From Bacteroidales bacterium UBA2764 (lineage in GTDB: Bacteria > Bacteroidota > Bacteroidia > Bacteroidales > Paludibacteraceae), in contig DEIW01000195.1 of the NCBI GenBank assembly GCA_002352705.1, forward strand, positions 14,348 through 21,556: a DNA stretch of 7,209 nt. Reading direction: 5' to 3'. The notes below the pieces were generated by a model. That model had not been told where the DNA came from. It did no database searches and saw only the letters and a program-made list of their open reading frames with translations. Shown here piece after piece: positions 1 to 7,138 of this stretch. Each line of letters starts with the position of its first letter. Position 1 is the first letter of the stretch. The position numbers were made by a program, and so were the translations under genes.

Positions 1-2817
1 ATTTCTGATATTGCCCCAACAGATATCGCATCCATGGACGTATTGAAAGGAGCTGCTGCGACTGCTATTTACGGAGCTCAAGGAGCAAATGGCGTTATTA
101 TTATCACGACCAAGGAATCTGATACTGATTCCGATAAGATGACTTTCCATTTGGACTACAATGGTTATGTTGGATGGAAAAAACTGGCTAATCGCCTGAA
201 TAACCTCGACAACCGTGATTTTATGCTCATGCAATATGAGAATTTCTATCTCAAGGGAGAAGCCGGCACAGGAGAAAACGATTTTCCTGCGTGGGTGATT
301 AAGGATTATGTAAAGGAAACGACTTATAGTGCCGACCAGATAATCAATGGTGCTAACAATCTGGAGCGCACCGATTGGTTGGGAGAGACATTCGGTCGCA
401 CTGGTTTTGTCAGCAATCATAGTATTTCTGTTAACGGAGGTAACAAAAACGCACAATTCACCCTTTCGTACAATCGTTTAGATGATAAGGCAATTATGCA
501 AGAATCCGATTATTCTCGCAATAATCTTTCTCTAAAAGCAAAATTCAAACCATTCAAGAATTTTACTATTGGTTTTACATCACGTTATACTGGGACAAAG
601 ATAAATGGCGCAGGCTCAAACGCGACCAAAGATGCAGGTACTTCTTCTGAGTCCCGCCTGCGTAATTCATTCGCATATACTCCAATCAAACTATACAAGA
701 AAGACGGAGATTCCCTTGATGATGAGGATGCGGTGGGAGGTTTGTATGATCCGTTAACTACAATCCGAGATAATTACAAATACAAGGAGGATGTTAAGTG
801 GAATATACAAGGTTATTTCTCTTATAAATTTCTGAAACATTTTACATGGCGTTCTGAAATTGGATATGAGTCTCGTCATATAGAGACCGATCGCTTCTAT
901 GGTAAAACTACCTATGAGGCTCGTGCTAATATTCAACCAACTTATGGTCAGGAGACGACAGAGGGTGTAATCACTAGTGAGCGCACTTCTCGTTTCCGTC
1001 AAACTAACACGTTCAACTGGAATCAAACATTCCTCAAGGCTCATAACGTGAATTTGACAGTAGGAGAAGAGATTTTGATGATGAAAGGTGAAACAGTAAC
1101 GGAGAAAGGAGCGGGATTCCCGTCTACTATGACAGGAAAAGAAGTATTCCAGCGTTTCGGTAATGCAGCCGCATATACCACAAACAATTACATCAACCCG
1201 ACTGATAATATGCTCTCTTTGTTCGCGCGTGCAGATTATAATTATAAGAGTCGTTATTATGCATCAGTCACCTTCCGCGCAGATGCTTCCACTCGCTTTT
1301 CTTCCGAACATCAATGGGGGCTATTCCCTGCCGGAGCCATAGGATGGAATATCGCAGAAGAAGAGTTTATGGAACCGGCACAAAGTTGGTTGTCGCAGTT
1401 GAAACTCCGATTTGATTATGGTATGGCTGGTAACAATAATGTGGATTTAGGATATCTTCATACAGACTTCTTGCCTGGGGTAACAGGTACAAGTGCTACC
1501 TCATGGGTTAACGGGATGGAGACAATGCTGATTGCCGGCGGTAATGAGAAGATTGCAGCGAACCCGAATCTGAAGTGGGAGACAACTATCACTCGCAACC
1601 TTGGTTTGGACTATGGATTCTTCAATCAGCGTTTGTCCGGATCTTTGGATTTGTACATGAATTCCACAAAAGACCTTATTATCAAGTATCCTATTTCCGG
1701 TGGCTATAACTGGCAGTACCGTAATATAGGTTCAACCCGAAATATGGGAATAGAGTTCTCGGTAAATGCAGTTATACTTGACAAGCGTTCAGAAAATCTT
1801 AGTTATAACTTGACTGTAAGTGCCAATGTAAGTTCCAATGGTAATAAAATTACTGATCTCGGTTTGGCAGACGGTCAGTATATAGAGGTGGGAACCAACG
1901 GCTTCTCTTCCAAGACTTTCACCCCGAATGAGTTCCGTCTTGTCAAAGGACAAGCGGTAGGTAATTTTTATGGTTATCAGGTTGAAGGATGGTATCATGC
2001 ATCTGATTTTGCATCAGTTACACCTAGTACAAATAACTTGAACGAAAACCAGAAGGCTGTTTGGACACTCAAGGATGGAGTACCATCGGTGGCTATTTCT
2101 GATATGGGAAATCCGTACCCAGGTATGCAACGTTTAAAAGACATTACTGGTGATGGAAAAATAGACGCAAATGATATTACGGTAATTGGCAATGCACTGC
2201 CAAAGGCAGCCGGAGGTTTCTCTATCAATTTCAACATAGGTGGCAAGAAATGGGGTAAAGCGGATTTGGCAATGAACTTTACTTATTCTATTGGAAACGA
2301 TGTGCTCAATATGAATAAGATTGATTTTACAACCATCTTAAACAACACCAACTCGACATCATTCCGCAACATGCTTCCGCTTGTGGCATACGGCAAGCGC
2401 TATTCGTTGTTTGACAAGAACGGAGGTTATTTAGTAGATAATCTGGTTTCTGCAAACGGTGGAGATTATGCAGCTGCATTTAATGAGTTAGATGCTCTTA
2501 ATGCAGGAGCTTCTATGTGGGCTCCTTATATGCAGAAGTACGTGCTGACTGATTGGGCTATAGAGGACGGGTCTTTCCTGCGTCTCAACCAACTCACAGT
2601 AGGCTACTCTTTGTCGGAAGAATGGATCAAGAAAGCATACATTCAGAAACTACGTATTTATTTCCAAGTCTCCAATGTGTTCTGTATAACCAAGTATTCC
2701 GGTTTCGATCCTGAGGTAGATGTGTATAGTAGCAAGAACCCGATGATGATGGGCGTTGATTATAGTGCATATCCAAAGAGTCGTGGCTACAATATTGGTC
2801 TCAACCTCTCATTCTAA
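1..2817 (+). CDS. SusC-like TonB-dependent outer-membrane transporter, 5'-truncated by the window
   Basis: Outer-membrane importer that passes glycan fragments into the periplasm using TonB-ExbBD energy, in complex with the SusD-like protein encoded next. The frame is open from base 1 and gives 938 residues. The true start lies upstream, and the ATG at 34 sits inside the plug domain. Fragment residues 8 to 38 are the canonical SusC plug signature, including MDVLKGAAATAIYG and NGVIIITTK. The missing part should be the signal peptide, the carboxypeptidase-like regulatory domain, the TonB box and the early plug. The rest is the beta-barrel. Family landmarks are an acidic loop DITGDGKIDANDITVIG (from residue 714), EDGSFLRLNQLTVGYSL (from 855), FDPEVD (902 to 907) and a C-terminus GYNIGLNLSF ending in Phe, as expected for barrel assembly. 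No frameshift is seen. Substrate specificity cannot be read from the sequence; pectic glycan is inferred from the lyase downstream. Confidence 0.96.
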   Translation: MSDIAPTDIASMDVLKGAAATAIYGAQGANGVIIITTKESDTDSDKMTFHLDYNGYVGWKKLANRLNNLDNRDFMLMQYENFYLKGEAGTGENDFPAWVIKDYVKETTYSADQIINGANNLERTDWLGETFGRTGFVSNHSISVNGGNKNAQFTLSYNRLDDKAIMQESDYSRNNLSLKAKFKPFKNFTIGFTSRYTGTKINGAGSNATKDAGTSSESRLRNSFAYTPIKLYKKDGDSLDDEDAVGGLYDPLTTIRDNYKYKEDVKWNIQGYFSYKFLKHFTWRSEIGYESRHIETDRFYGKTTYEARANIQPTYGQETTEGVITSERTSRFRQTNTFNWNQTFLKAHNVNLTVGEEILMMKGETVTEKGAGFPSTMTGKEVFQRFGNAAAYTTNNYINPTDNMLSLFARADYNYKSRYYASVTFRADASTRFSSEHQWGLFPAGAIGWNIAEEEFMEPAQSWLSQLKLRFDYGMAGNNNVDLGYLHTDFLPGVTGTSATSWVNGMETMLIAGGNEKIAANPNLKWETTITRNLGLDYGFFNQRLSGSLDLYMNSTKDLIIKYPISGGYNWQYRNIGSTRNMGIEFSVNAVILDKRSENLSYNLTVSANVSSNGNKITDLGLADGQYIEVGTNGFSSKTFTPNEFRLVKGQAVGNFYGYQVEGWYHASDFASVTPSTNNLNENQKAVWTLKDGVPSVAISDMGNPYPGMQRLKDITGDGKIDANDITVIGNALPKAAGGFSINFNIGGKKWGKADLAMNFTYSIGNDVLNMNKIDFTTILNNTNSTSFRNMLPLVAYGKRYSLFDKNGGYLVDNLVSANGGDYAAAFNELDALNAGASMWAPYMQKYVLTDWAIEDGSFLRLNQLTVGYSLSEEWIKKAYIQKLRIYFQVSNVFCITKYSGFDPEVDVYSSKNPMMMGVDYSAYPKSRGYNIGLNLSF

Positions 2818-2858
2818 CGATAATAGAACAGGTAATAAAAGAAAAATACAATTGAATT

Positions 2859-4829
2859 ATGAAAAAATATAGTTATATATTAACAGTGATGGTAGCTATA
2901 TTCGTTACCTCCTGTAAAGACAGTGCCTTTTTTAGGACAGAATCACCTTCTGCATCAGATGTGACGGTATTTACAAATCCTAATCAGGTAGAGCAGATAA
3001 TTGCCGGTATCTATGAGCAAATGATGGAGGAAAACTCTTATCGTACTCGTTTAGGAGGCCCGTGGGTAAGTCTTTCGACGGATATCGAAGGCTATCGTGG
3101 AGATGCTGCTGCGCCTCCATATGCCACCCATTCAATGACGGTAAGTGGTCATGGCGAAGTGACAAAAAAAGGGGCTCATCCATGGATTTATCTAACGACT
3201 GCAATTGAACGCGCCAACATCTGCATAGCAGGTATCGAACAAAACTCAGATACTACACTGGATGCCTTTCGTTATCTCTACGGCGAAGCACTGACATTAC
3301 GCGCTTGGCTACACTATGAGATGACAAAAATATGGGGAGATGTACCATATAGTTTTGCTCCAATTGATGTGACCGACCCCAATGGAATATATCCATATAA
3401 AGAGGATCGCAACAAAATATATGAGAAGATTCGTACGGATCTCAAGCATGCTGCCAACTTAATGGGTAATTCTAAAGAGATTAAGTGGGCGGCCGCAAAT
3501 AACAATGTCGAGCGTATGAGCCGTGAGTTCGCATTGGGACTGCTGGCACGTGTAGATCTTGTGTATGCAGGAAAGGCATTGCGTCCTGATGCATGGGTTG
3601 TAGGTGGCGGTTCTTCATGCAGCGTACAATTCAATGCAAAAGATCCGGCTAAACGTGTAGAATTACTTAATGAGGTAATGTGGGCGTGCGAGCAGGTAAT
3701 GGACGCAGACGGAGGGGCCAATGTCGGCGGTAAGTTACTTGCTAGTTACGAACAAGTATTCAAGAATATCTGTTCCGGCGTGATTAAGTATGAAAGTACA
3801 GAGTCGCTTTTCGAAATTCCATTCCCCGACAATGTGCGTGGTCAGTTGCTGAACCGTTGCGGAGAATCAATTGCTAAGGATGCGCTCAATCATCTGGTGG
3901 GAACAACTGGTTCTTCTGGTCGTAACGGGAAAGTAATTGTTGTTCCAAACTTTGTTTTCAAATTTGAAAAAAACGACAAACGTAAATGGGTGACAGTAAG
4001 TCCTTTCCAGTGGACATATAATAGTGACAAAACGGCGGATATTGCTCCCCACCGTGATCCAAGTAGCAATATTCTTTATCAGAAATGCGACAATATCTAC
4101 CAATTCACTTTGGCTAAATACCGCTATGAGTGGCTTGGTTATGATATGAGTGGCAACGAGGACGGTGTAAACTTGTCCATAATGCGTTACTCTGATATTC
4201 TACTTATGTTTGCGGAAGCCTCCATTGGTAGTGTATCCGAAGTAATGCCGACATATACATCCAAATATACGGGACAGCAGTGTTTTGACGCTGTTCGAAG
4301 CCGTGCAGGATTGGCTCCCAAAGAACTTGATATGAAAGCTATTCAGGATGAACGCGCGTTTGAATTCTGCGGTGAGCACATTCGTAAATATGACCTGATG
4401 AGATGGGGTATATTTGCTTCGACTCTTCTCAAGGCGCAGGCAGATCTTTCTGCTTTCTACAAGGCGACAGACTCAAAGATTGATTTCACGGGTACTGAGT
4501 ATGAAGGTCAATTATCAACGGATGTATATTTCCGTTATAAAGCAGACGCTTCGTTTGCCAAGAGTGATAGTGCATTTGTAATATCAGAGATTTATGGTCT
4601 TACTTTAGGCGAAAATGATAAACCTGCCGACTATATAAGTGCTTCTGAAAATGGCGGTTGGGTAAAATCAGACCCATATGTGACCGGTGGTTCACCGCGA
4701 ATGAGTGCGACAACGTTGCGCCTTTATGCTCCAGAAGTAGAGAACAATCTTGAGATGCACCAATATTGGCCATTGTTCACCGAGATTCTTTCGTCTAATC
4801 ATAACCTCTGGAACGATTACGGTTATTAA
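2859..4829 (+). CDS. SusD-like surface glycan-binding lipoprotein (RagB/SusD family)
   Basis: Outer-surface lipoprotein that caps the SusC barrel and binds oligosaccharides before import. The 656-residue product starts with a lipoprotein signal: a hydrophobic stretch at residues 4 to 16 and lipobox VTSC with Cys19, followed by KD, a short acidic signal compatible with surface export. SusD landmarks occur in order: a GIYEQM helix near 50, EALTLRAWLHYEMTKIWGDV (143 to 162) of the TPR-like helical domain, RYSDILLMFAEA (443 to 454), ERAFEFCGEHIRKYDLMRWG (498 to 517), and a C-terminus QYWPLF...NDYGY. It lies 41 bases after the SusC stop, with no promoter-like sequence between them, so the two are very likely co-transcribed. 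It is longer than a typical SusD of roughly 500 to 600 residues. Much of the extra length lies between the DLMRWG motif and the C-terminus (about 520 to 630). The ATG at 2859 is preferred because it directly precedes the signal peptide; the leader is A-rich without a Shine-Dalgarno sequence. The gene ends in tandem TAA stops. Confidence 0.95.
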   Translation: MKKYSYILTVMVAIFVTSCKDSAFFRTESPSASDVTVFTNPNQVEQIIAGIYEQMMEENSYRTRLGGPWVSLSTDIEGYRGDAAAPPYATHSMTVSGHGEVTKKGAHPWIYLTTAIERANICIAGIEQNSDTTLDAFRYLYGEALTLRAWLHYEMTKIWGDVPYSFAPIDVTDPNGIYPYKEDRNKIYEKIRTDLKHAANLMGNSKEIKWAAANNNVERMSREFALGLLARVDLVYAGKALRPDAWVVGGGSSCSVQFNAKDPAKRVELLNEVMWACEQVMDADGGANVGGKLLASYEQVFKNICSGVIKYESTESLFEIPFPDNVRGQLLNRCGESIAKDALNHLVGTTGSSGRNGKVIVVPNFVFKFEKNDKRKWVTVSPFQWTYNSDKTADIAPHRDPSSNILYQKCDNIYQFTLAKYRYEWLGYDMSGNEDGVNLSIMRYSDILLMFAEASIGSVSEVMPTYTSKYTGQQCFDAVRSRAGLAPKELDMKAIQDERAFEFCGEHIRKYDLMRWGIFASTLLKAQADLSAFYKATDSKIDFTGTEYEGQLSTDVYFRYKADASFAKSDSAFVISEIYGLTLGENDKPADYISASENGGWVKSDPYVTGGSPRMSATTLRLYAPEVENNLEMHQYWPLFTEILSSNHNLWNDYGY

Positions 4830-4852
4830 TAAACAAGTACTGCTTCTCAAAT

Positions 4853-6331
4853 ATGAGAAAATGCATATGGATATATCCTGTTTTGTTATTACTTTTGACT
4901 GGGTGCAATAGTAAAACCGAGCCTTCGGAACAGGAATCGGCACTTCCATCATCCATCATCGCTTTTAATGGCGCGATGGGTGGTGGATGTAATGCCACAG
5001 GCGGACGCGGAGGTTATGTGTTTGTTGTGACGAGTTTGGATGATAATGATATTGGTGCTAGCGAAGAACTTATACCCGGAACTCTGCGTTATGCATTGGC
5101 GCAGCAAACTAAACGCGTAATTGTCTTTACGGTTGCCGGAGTGATACATCTGAAATCCCCCTTGACTATTAATAATGGAAATTTAACAGTCTTGGGGCAG
5201 ACAGCACCAGGAGACGGAATTTGTATCGCTGACTACCCTGTTAAAATAGAAAAGGCGGATAATGTAATTCTGCGTTTCCTTAGGATTCGAATGGGTGACG
5301 ATAAACTTACTGCCGCACAAGCAGATGGTGCTGATGCCTTGTCTGTCAATGATAGCAAGAATGTGATTATTGACCATTGCTCTTTCTCGTGGTCAACAGA
5401 TGAGTGTGTCTCTTGCTATGGCAATCAGAACTTTACCATGCAGTATTGTTTTATTACTGAATCGCTACGTAAATCCAAGCACGATAAAGGAAACCACGGG
5501 TACGGTGGTATATGGGGCGGTTCCAATGCCTCTTTCCACCATAATCTATTTGCGCATCACGATGATAGAAATCCTCGTTTCGATCATGATTATGTGGATA
5601 CAAAATATGCAGGACCGATTGATTATGTAAACAACGTTATCTATAACTGGGGGAGACGATCTGCCTACGGCGGAGAGGGAACCAACAAGGGTGCAGGTGG
5701 TCGACACATCAATATGGTCAATAATTACTTCAAAGCCGGTCCGGCTTCGTCTAAGAAATACCAGATTATAGATCCATGGACTTCATGCAATGACAACTGT
5801 GCTAAGAAACCTGGCGGAACGGTAGAACCCGGTAAATTCTGGTTAGCAGGCAATTATGTGGATGGATCAACGGATGTGACCTTGGATAACTGGAAAGGAT
5901 CCACAAAGATAGGCAGCAATGTGAAAGCCATAGCTCGTTGGACAGACGGTTTAACCGCTCTCAAAAATGAGCAAACGGCTGATCAGGCCTATACTACTGT
6001 GCTTGCCAAAGCCGGCTGTTCCCTCAAACGTGATGCCATAGATACCCGCATAGTTGCCGAAGTTGAAGGAACGGCACTCCACGGAGGCTACACGTTTACG
6101 GGGAGCAAAAGTGGAACAAAGGGAATCATTGATACTCCTTCTGATGTTGGAGGATGGCCTACTTATGCAGGGACAGCTACCGATGCAGATAGCGATGGAA
6201 TGACTGATCAATGGGAAGTAGATCATGGACTTAATCCCAATGATCGTAAAGATGCTTCGTTAACGACCTTGCAAGCACCTTATATGAATATTGAGGTGTA
6301 TGCCGATGAATTAGTGAAGGATTTATATTAA
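4853..6331 (+). CDS. Polysaccharide lyase family 1 pectate lyase, lipoprotein
   Basis: Secreted lyase predicted to cleave de-esterified homogalacturonan by calcium-dependent beta-elimination. The 492-residue product has a lipoprotein signal (hydrophobic 5 to 15, lipobox LTGC, Cys18) and then a right-handed beta-helix domain with Bacteroidota PL1 signatures in order. These are GGRGGYVFVVTSLDD (50 to 64), GTLRYAL (76 to 82), GQTAPGDGICIADYPV (115 to 130), ADALSV (160 to 165), VIIDHCSFSWSTDE (171 to 184), HGYGGIWGG (215 to 223) and HHNLFAHHDDRNPRF (229 to 243). By comparison with PelC-type lyases, Arg239 in the RNPR motif is the likely catalytic base, and acidic residues such as Asp161, Asp174, Asp183 and Glu184 are candidates for the calcium site; I did this matching by eye. 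Residues 444 to 463 form an Asp-rich thrombospondin type-3-like motif (DADSDGMTDQWE) common at the C-terminus of this subfamily. It starts 23 bases after the SusD stop and ends in tandem TAA stops. All core motifs are present, so it should be active. A pectin lyase acting on methylated substrate is less likely but not excluded. Confidence 0.95.
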   Translation: MRKCIWIYPVLLLLLTGCNSKTEPSEQESALPSSIIAFNGAMGGGCNATGGRGGYVFVVTSLDDNDIGASEELIPGTLRYALAQQTKRVIVFTVAGVIHLKSPLTINNGNLTVLGQTAPGDGICIADYPVKIEKADNVILRFLRIRMGDDKLTAAQADGADALSVNDSKNVIIDHCSFSWSTDECVSCYGNQNFTMQYCFITESLRKSKHDKGNHGYGGIWGGSNASFHHNLFAHHDDRNPRFDHDYVDTKYAGPIDYVNNVIYNWGRRSAYGGEGTNKGAGGRHINMVNNYFKAGPASSKKYQIIDPWTSCNDNCAKKPGGTVEPGKFWLAGNYVDGSTDVTLDNWKGSTKIGSNVKAIARWTDGLTALKNEQTADQAYTTVLAKAGCSLKRDAIDTRIVAEVEGTALHGGYTFTGSKSGTKGIIDTPSDVGGWPTYAGTATDADSDGMTDQWEVDHGLNPNDRKDASLTTLQAPYMNIEVYADELVKDLY

Positions 6332-6388
6332 TAAAATATTTATTTTTAGCAGAAATAAAAAAAATACACATTTTTTGTCAATATATAC

Positions 6389-6419
6389 TTGTTTTATTGG
6401 TAAAAATGTAGTACCTTTG
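6389..6419 (+). promoter_or_regulatory. Bacteroides-type sigma-ABfr promoter for the small secreted protein gene
   Basis: A -7 element TACCTTTG at 6412 to 6419 matches the Bacteroidota consensus TAnnTTTG exactly. A -33 TTG lies at 6389 to 6391, with 20 bases between them, which is the expected spacing. Transcription should begin a few bases downstream, around 6424 to 6428, giving a 5' leader of about 55 to 60 bases. The leader is AT-rich and lacks a Shine-Dalgarno sequence, as is normal for strongly expressed genes in this phylum. The promoter lies in the 152-base gap after the lyase, so the gene downstream is probably transcribed apart from the PUL operon. Exact start and strength are inferred. 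Confidence 0.8.
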
Positions 6420-6427
6420 CACCGTAT

Positions 6428-6447
6428 TTGTAAATTGTATTTTACAA
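6428..6447 (+). repeat. Inverted repeat at the predicted 5' end of the transcript
   Basis: Perfect 7-bp inverted repeat TTGTAAA (6428 to 6434) and TTTACAA (6441 to 6447) around a 6-base spacer TTGTAT. It lies directly downstream of the -7 box, so it would form a stem-loop at or very near the 5' end of the mRNA, or act as a palindromic operator in DNA. The stem has only one G-C pair and would be weak as RNA. The repeat is seen directly; its function is unknown, and chance is possible in such AT-rich sequence. Confidence 0.35.
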
Positions 6448-6483
6448 TCAACTTTTTATATTAACTTTTAAAACTAAAGCATT

Positions 6484-7101
6484 ATGAAGAAAATTTTCTT
6501 TTTAGCTGCTGCAGTAATGGCAGCACTGAGTATGAATGCAGCTTCGTTTACTGGTTTCTCTGCTGAGACTACAGCTCTTGGTGAGCAAATAGCAGCAGGA
6601 TTAGCTACCAATCTTGTAAACATTGAGTTTGCAGAGACCTCTGCAGGCAAGTACAGCGCAAACCTTGTTGCCGGTGGTCAAGAGGGGTCGTTCTCCTTTG
6701 GCGGTGTAGTATTTGCTTACACCAACTCGAACGCTGGCACAACTGCTTACAAGACCTATGGAACTTATATCCAGCCGAACGGTAAAGACCGTGAGATCCG
6801 CATCCCTGCCAAGAAAGGCGAGAAAGTACGCATCGTACTCACCGAGGCTTGTGCCGGTGTATTGGTAAATGAAACTTCTACGGATTTAGTATCCGGTGAA
6901 AATATCCTGACAGCAGATCAAGATGGCATCGTATTGAAGACAGTTTCTACTAAACCGAAACTCCAAGCTATTCAGCCTGCTGCAGCTCAAGGCGTAGAGG
7001 ACGTAAACGCTTCTGTAAAAGCAGTAAAGCGCATTGTTAACGGTCAGGTTGTTATCGAGCGCGAAGGCCGTCTCTTCAACGCTCTCGGTGCTGAACTCTA
7101 A
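6484..7101 (+). CDS. Small secreted protein of unknown function with a T9SS-like C-terminal tail motif
   Basis: A 205-residue protein I cannot assign to a named family. Residues 1 to 19 are a classical Sec signal peptide (KK, hydrophobic 4 to 16, likely cleavage after SMNA); there is no lipobox Cys, so it is not a lipoprotein. The mature part is rich in small and beta-forming residues. Segments such as FGGVVFAYTNSNAG (72 to 85), TYIQPNGKDREIRIPAKKGEKV (94 to 115) and ENILTADQDGIVLKTV (139 to 154) suggest a compact beta-sandwich like the accessory modules of secreted carbohydrate-active proteins; that is inference. A flexible Ala/Gln linker (about 161 to 170) leads to a tail GVEDV...VKRIVNGQVVIEREGRLFNALGAEL. 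Its NGQ..I...G..FN.LG pattern resembles degenerate type IX secretion sorting tails in many Prevotella and Bacteroides exoproteins. It has its own promoter, and more of its codons end in C (ATC, CGC, AAC, GCC) than in the lyase, suggesting high expression. The start is fixed by the signal peptide and the A-rich leader. A pectin-related role rests on location only. Confidence 0.85.
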   Translation: MKKIFFLAAAVMAALSMNAASFTGFSAETTALGEQIAAGLATNLVNIEFAETSAGKYSANLVAGGQEGSFSFGGVVFAYTNSNAGTTAYKTYGTYIQPNGKDREIRIPAKKGEKVRIVLTEACAGVLVNETSTDLVSGENILTADQDGIVLKTVSTKPKLQAIQPAAAQGVEDVNASVKAVKRIVNGQVVIEREGRLFNALGAEL

Positions 7102-7118
7102 TACTTGGTATTTACCGC

Positions 7119-7138
7119 ATCGTGCATTGATGCACGAT
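7119..7138 (+). terminator. Perfect 8-bp hairpin downstream of the small secreted protein gene
   Basis: ATCGTGCA (7119 to 7126) pairs perfectly with TGCACGAT (7131 to 7138) around a TTGA tetraloop; half of the pairs are G-C, so it should be stable. It starts 17 bases after the TAA stop of the 205-residue gene, a good place for a terminator or a 3'-end stabilising hairpin. It is followed by AATAACAAAACC, not a T-run, so it is not a classical intrinsic terminator. It also covers the ATG at 7130 of the next open frame, so it could instead limit translation of that frame. Confidence 0.45.

Noticed and set aside
34..2817. ATG at 34 as the start of the SusC-like gene
   Set aside because: The frame is open to base 1 and the preceding residues ISDIAPTDIAS continue the plug signature, so this Met is internal and the gene begins outside the window.
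3314..3721. Minus-strand 135-codon open frame inside the SusD gene
   Set aside because: Antisense to conserved SusD coding sequence, low-complexity and without a leader; treated as a shadow like the other minus-strand frames across 754 to 5377.
5370..5630. Plus-strand 86-codon open frame inside the pectate lyase gene
   Set aside because: It lies wholly within conserved PL1 catalytic sequence in another frame, so it is a shadow.
6339..6359. TTTATTT/AAATAAA inverted repeat after the lyase as an intrinsic terminator
   Set aside because: The 7-bp stem has no G-C pair and is followed by A residues, not a T-run, so it would not form a stable terminator. Termination in this gap is likely, but its site cannot be assigned.
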